Assembly: GCA_018711985.1 (NCBI GenBank)
Contig: DVHS01000160.1
Coordinates: 1 to 6,052, forward strand
DNA length: 6,052 bases
Direction: 5' to 3'
Origin: Egerieenecus merdigallinarum
GTDB taxonomy: Bacteria; Bacillota; Clostridia; Christensenellales; Aristaeellaceae
Position 1 is the first letter of the stretch; every line of letters starts with the position of its first letter. A model generated the notes under the pieces. That model searched no databases and had not been told where the DNA came from. It saw only the letters and a list, made by a program, of their open reading frames with translations. Shown in pieces: positions 5,961 to 6,052 of the stretch. Position numbers and translations under genes: made by a program.

Positions 5961-6052
5961 ATGCTTGAATTCAAGTTTGATACCCAGCTGCTCATTGAGG
6001 GCAAGAATCTCTCCGAGGACGCCATTAATGATTACATCACCCAGAACATTGA
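5961..6052 (+). CDS. Truncated gene; resembles C-terminal domain of DAK2/YloV-type proteins
   Basis: Only the first 30 codons are present; the frame stays open to the window end. The peptide MLEFKFDTQLLIEGKNLSED continues into an alpha-helical DAINDYITQNI-type segment. The start Y/F-x-F-D-T-Q-x-x-I-x-G resembles the beginning of the C-terminal (DegV-like) domain of YloV/FakA-type dihydroxyacetone-kinase-like proteins. I recall short stand-alone proteins in Clostridia with this start, annotated as kinase-related. This is recall and may be wrong. The ATG at 5961 is preferred because GAGG (5949-5952) lies 8 nt upstream. The frame is also open from ATGs at 5913 and 5922, which would add 16 or 13 residues but have weaker ribosome binding sites. 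The gene has its own promoter. Confidence 0.6.
   Translation, partial: MLEFKFDTQLLIEGKNLSEDAINDYITQNI

Overview
The window carries one insertion sequence and four host genes (one cut by the window edge). The host DNA is GC-rich. It has strong AGGAGG-type ribosome binding sites, a SpoIIIE/FtsK translocase of Gram-positive type, and an ArsC-like protein that resembles Bacillus YusI. These features point to a GC-rich Firmicute, most likely a Clostridia-type gut or anaerobe lineage. That placement is inference, because there is no rRNA or other marker gene here.

Layout: Positions 1-1054 are one apparently complete IS481-type element with a single transposase on the minus strand, bounded by 29-bp imperfect terminal inverted repeats. 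The element starts on the very first base of the window, so its left flank and target duplication cannot be seen. Its 3' coding region contains a perfect 36-bp palindrome (93-128). A sigma-A-like promoter at 1085-1113, only about 30 bp beyond the element, drives a two-gene plus-strand unit. The first gene (1138-2295) encodes a secreted or surface protein with a DUF4163/DUF3298 (RsiV-like) region and an uncharacterised C-terminal domain. The second (2320-5346) is ftsK/spoIIIE, a 1008-residue DNA translocase with an unusually long Q/P/A-rich linker. A hairpin terminator (5353-5405) ends this unit and lies between it and a convergent minus-strand gene (5415-5768) for a small ArsC/Spx-family CxxC protein. 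A divergent promoter region (5769-5960) separates that gene from a plus-strand gene truncated by the window end. Its start resembles the C-terminal domain of DAK2/YloV-type proteins.

How the genes work together: FtsK/SpoIIIE moves chromosomal DNA through the division or sporulation septum. The secreted protein is probably co-transcribed with it (24-nt gap), but nothing in the sequence shows a functional link. The ArsC-like gene has no arsenic resistance genes next to it, so a general thiol-redox role is as likely as arsenate reduction. I found no CRISPR array, tRNA, rRNA, phage or defence module, and no convincing new multi-gene system. The most unusual sequence signal is the 36-bp palindrome inside the transposase gene.
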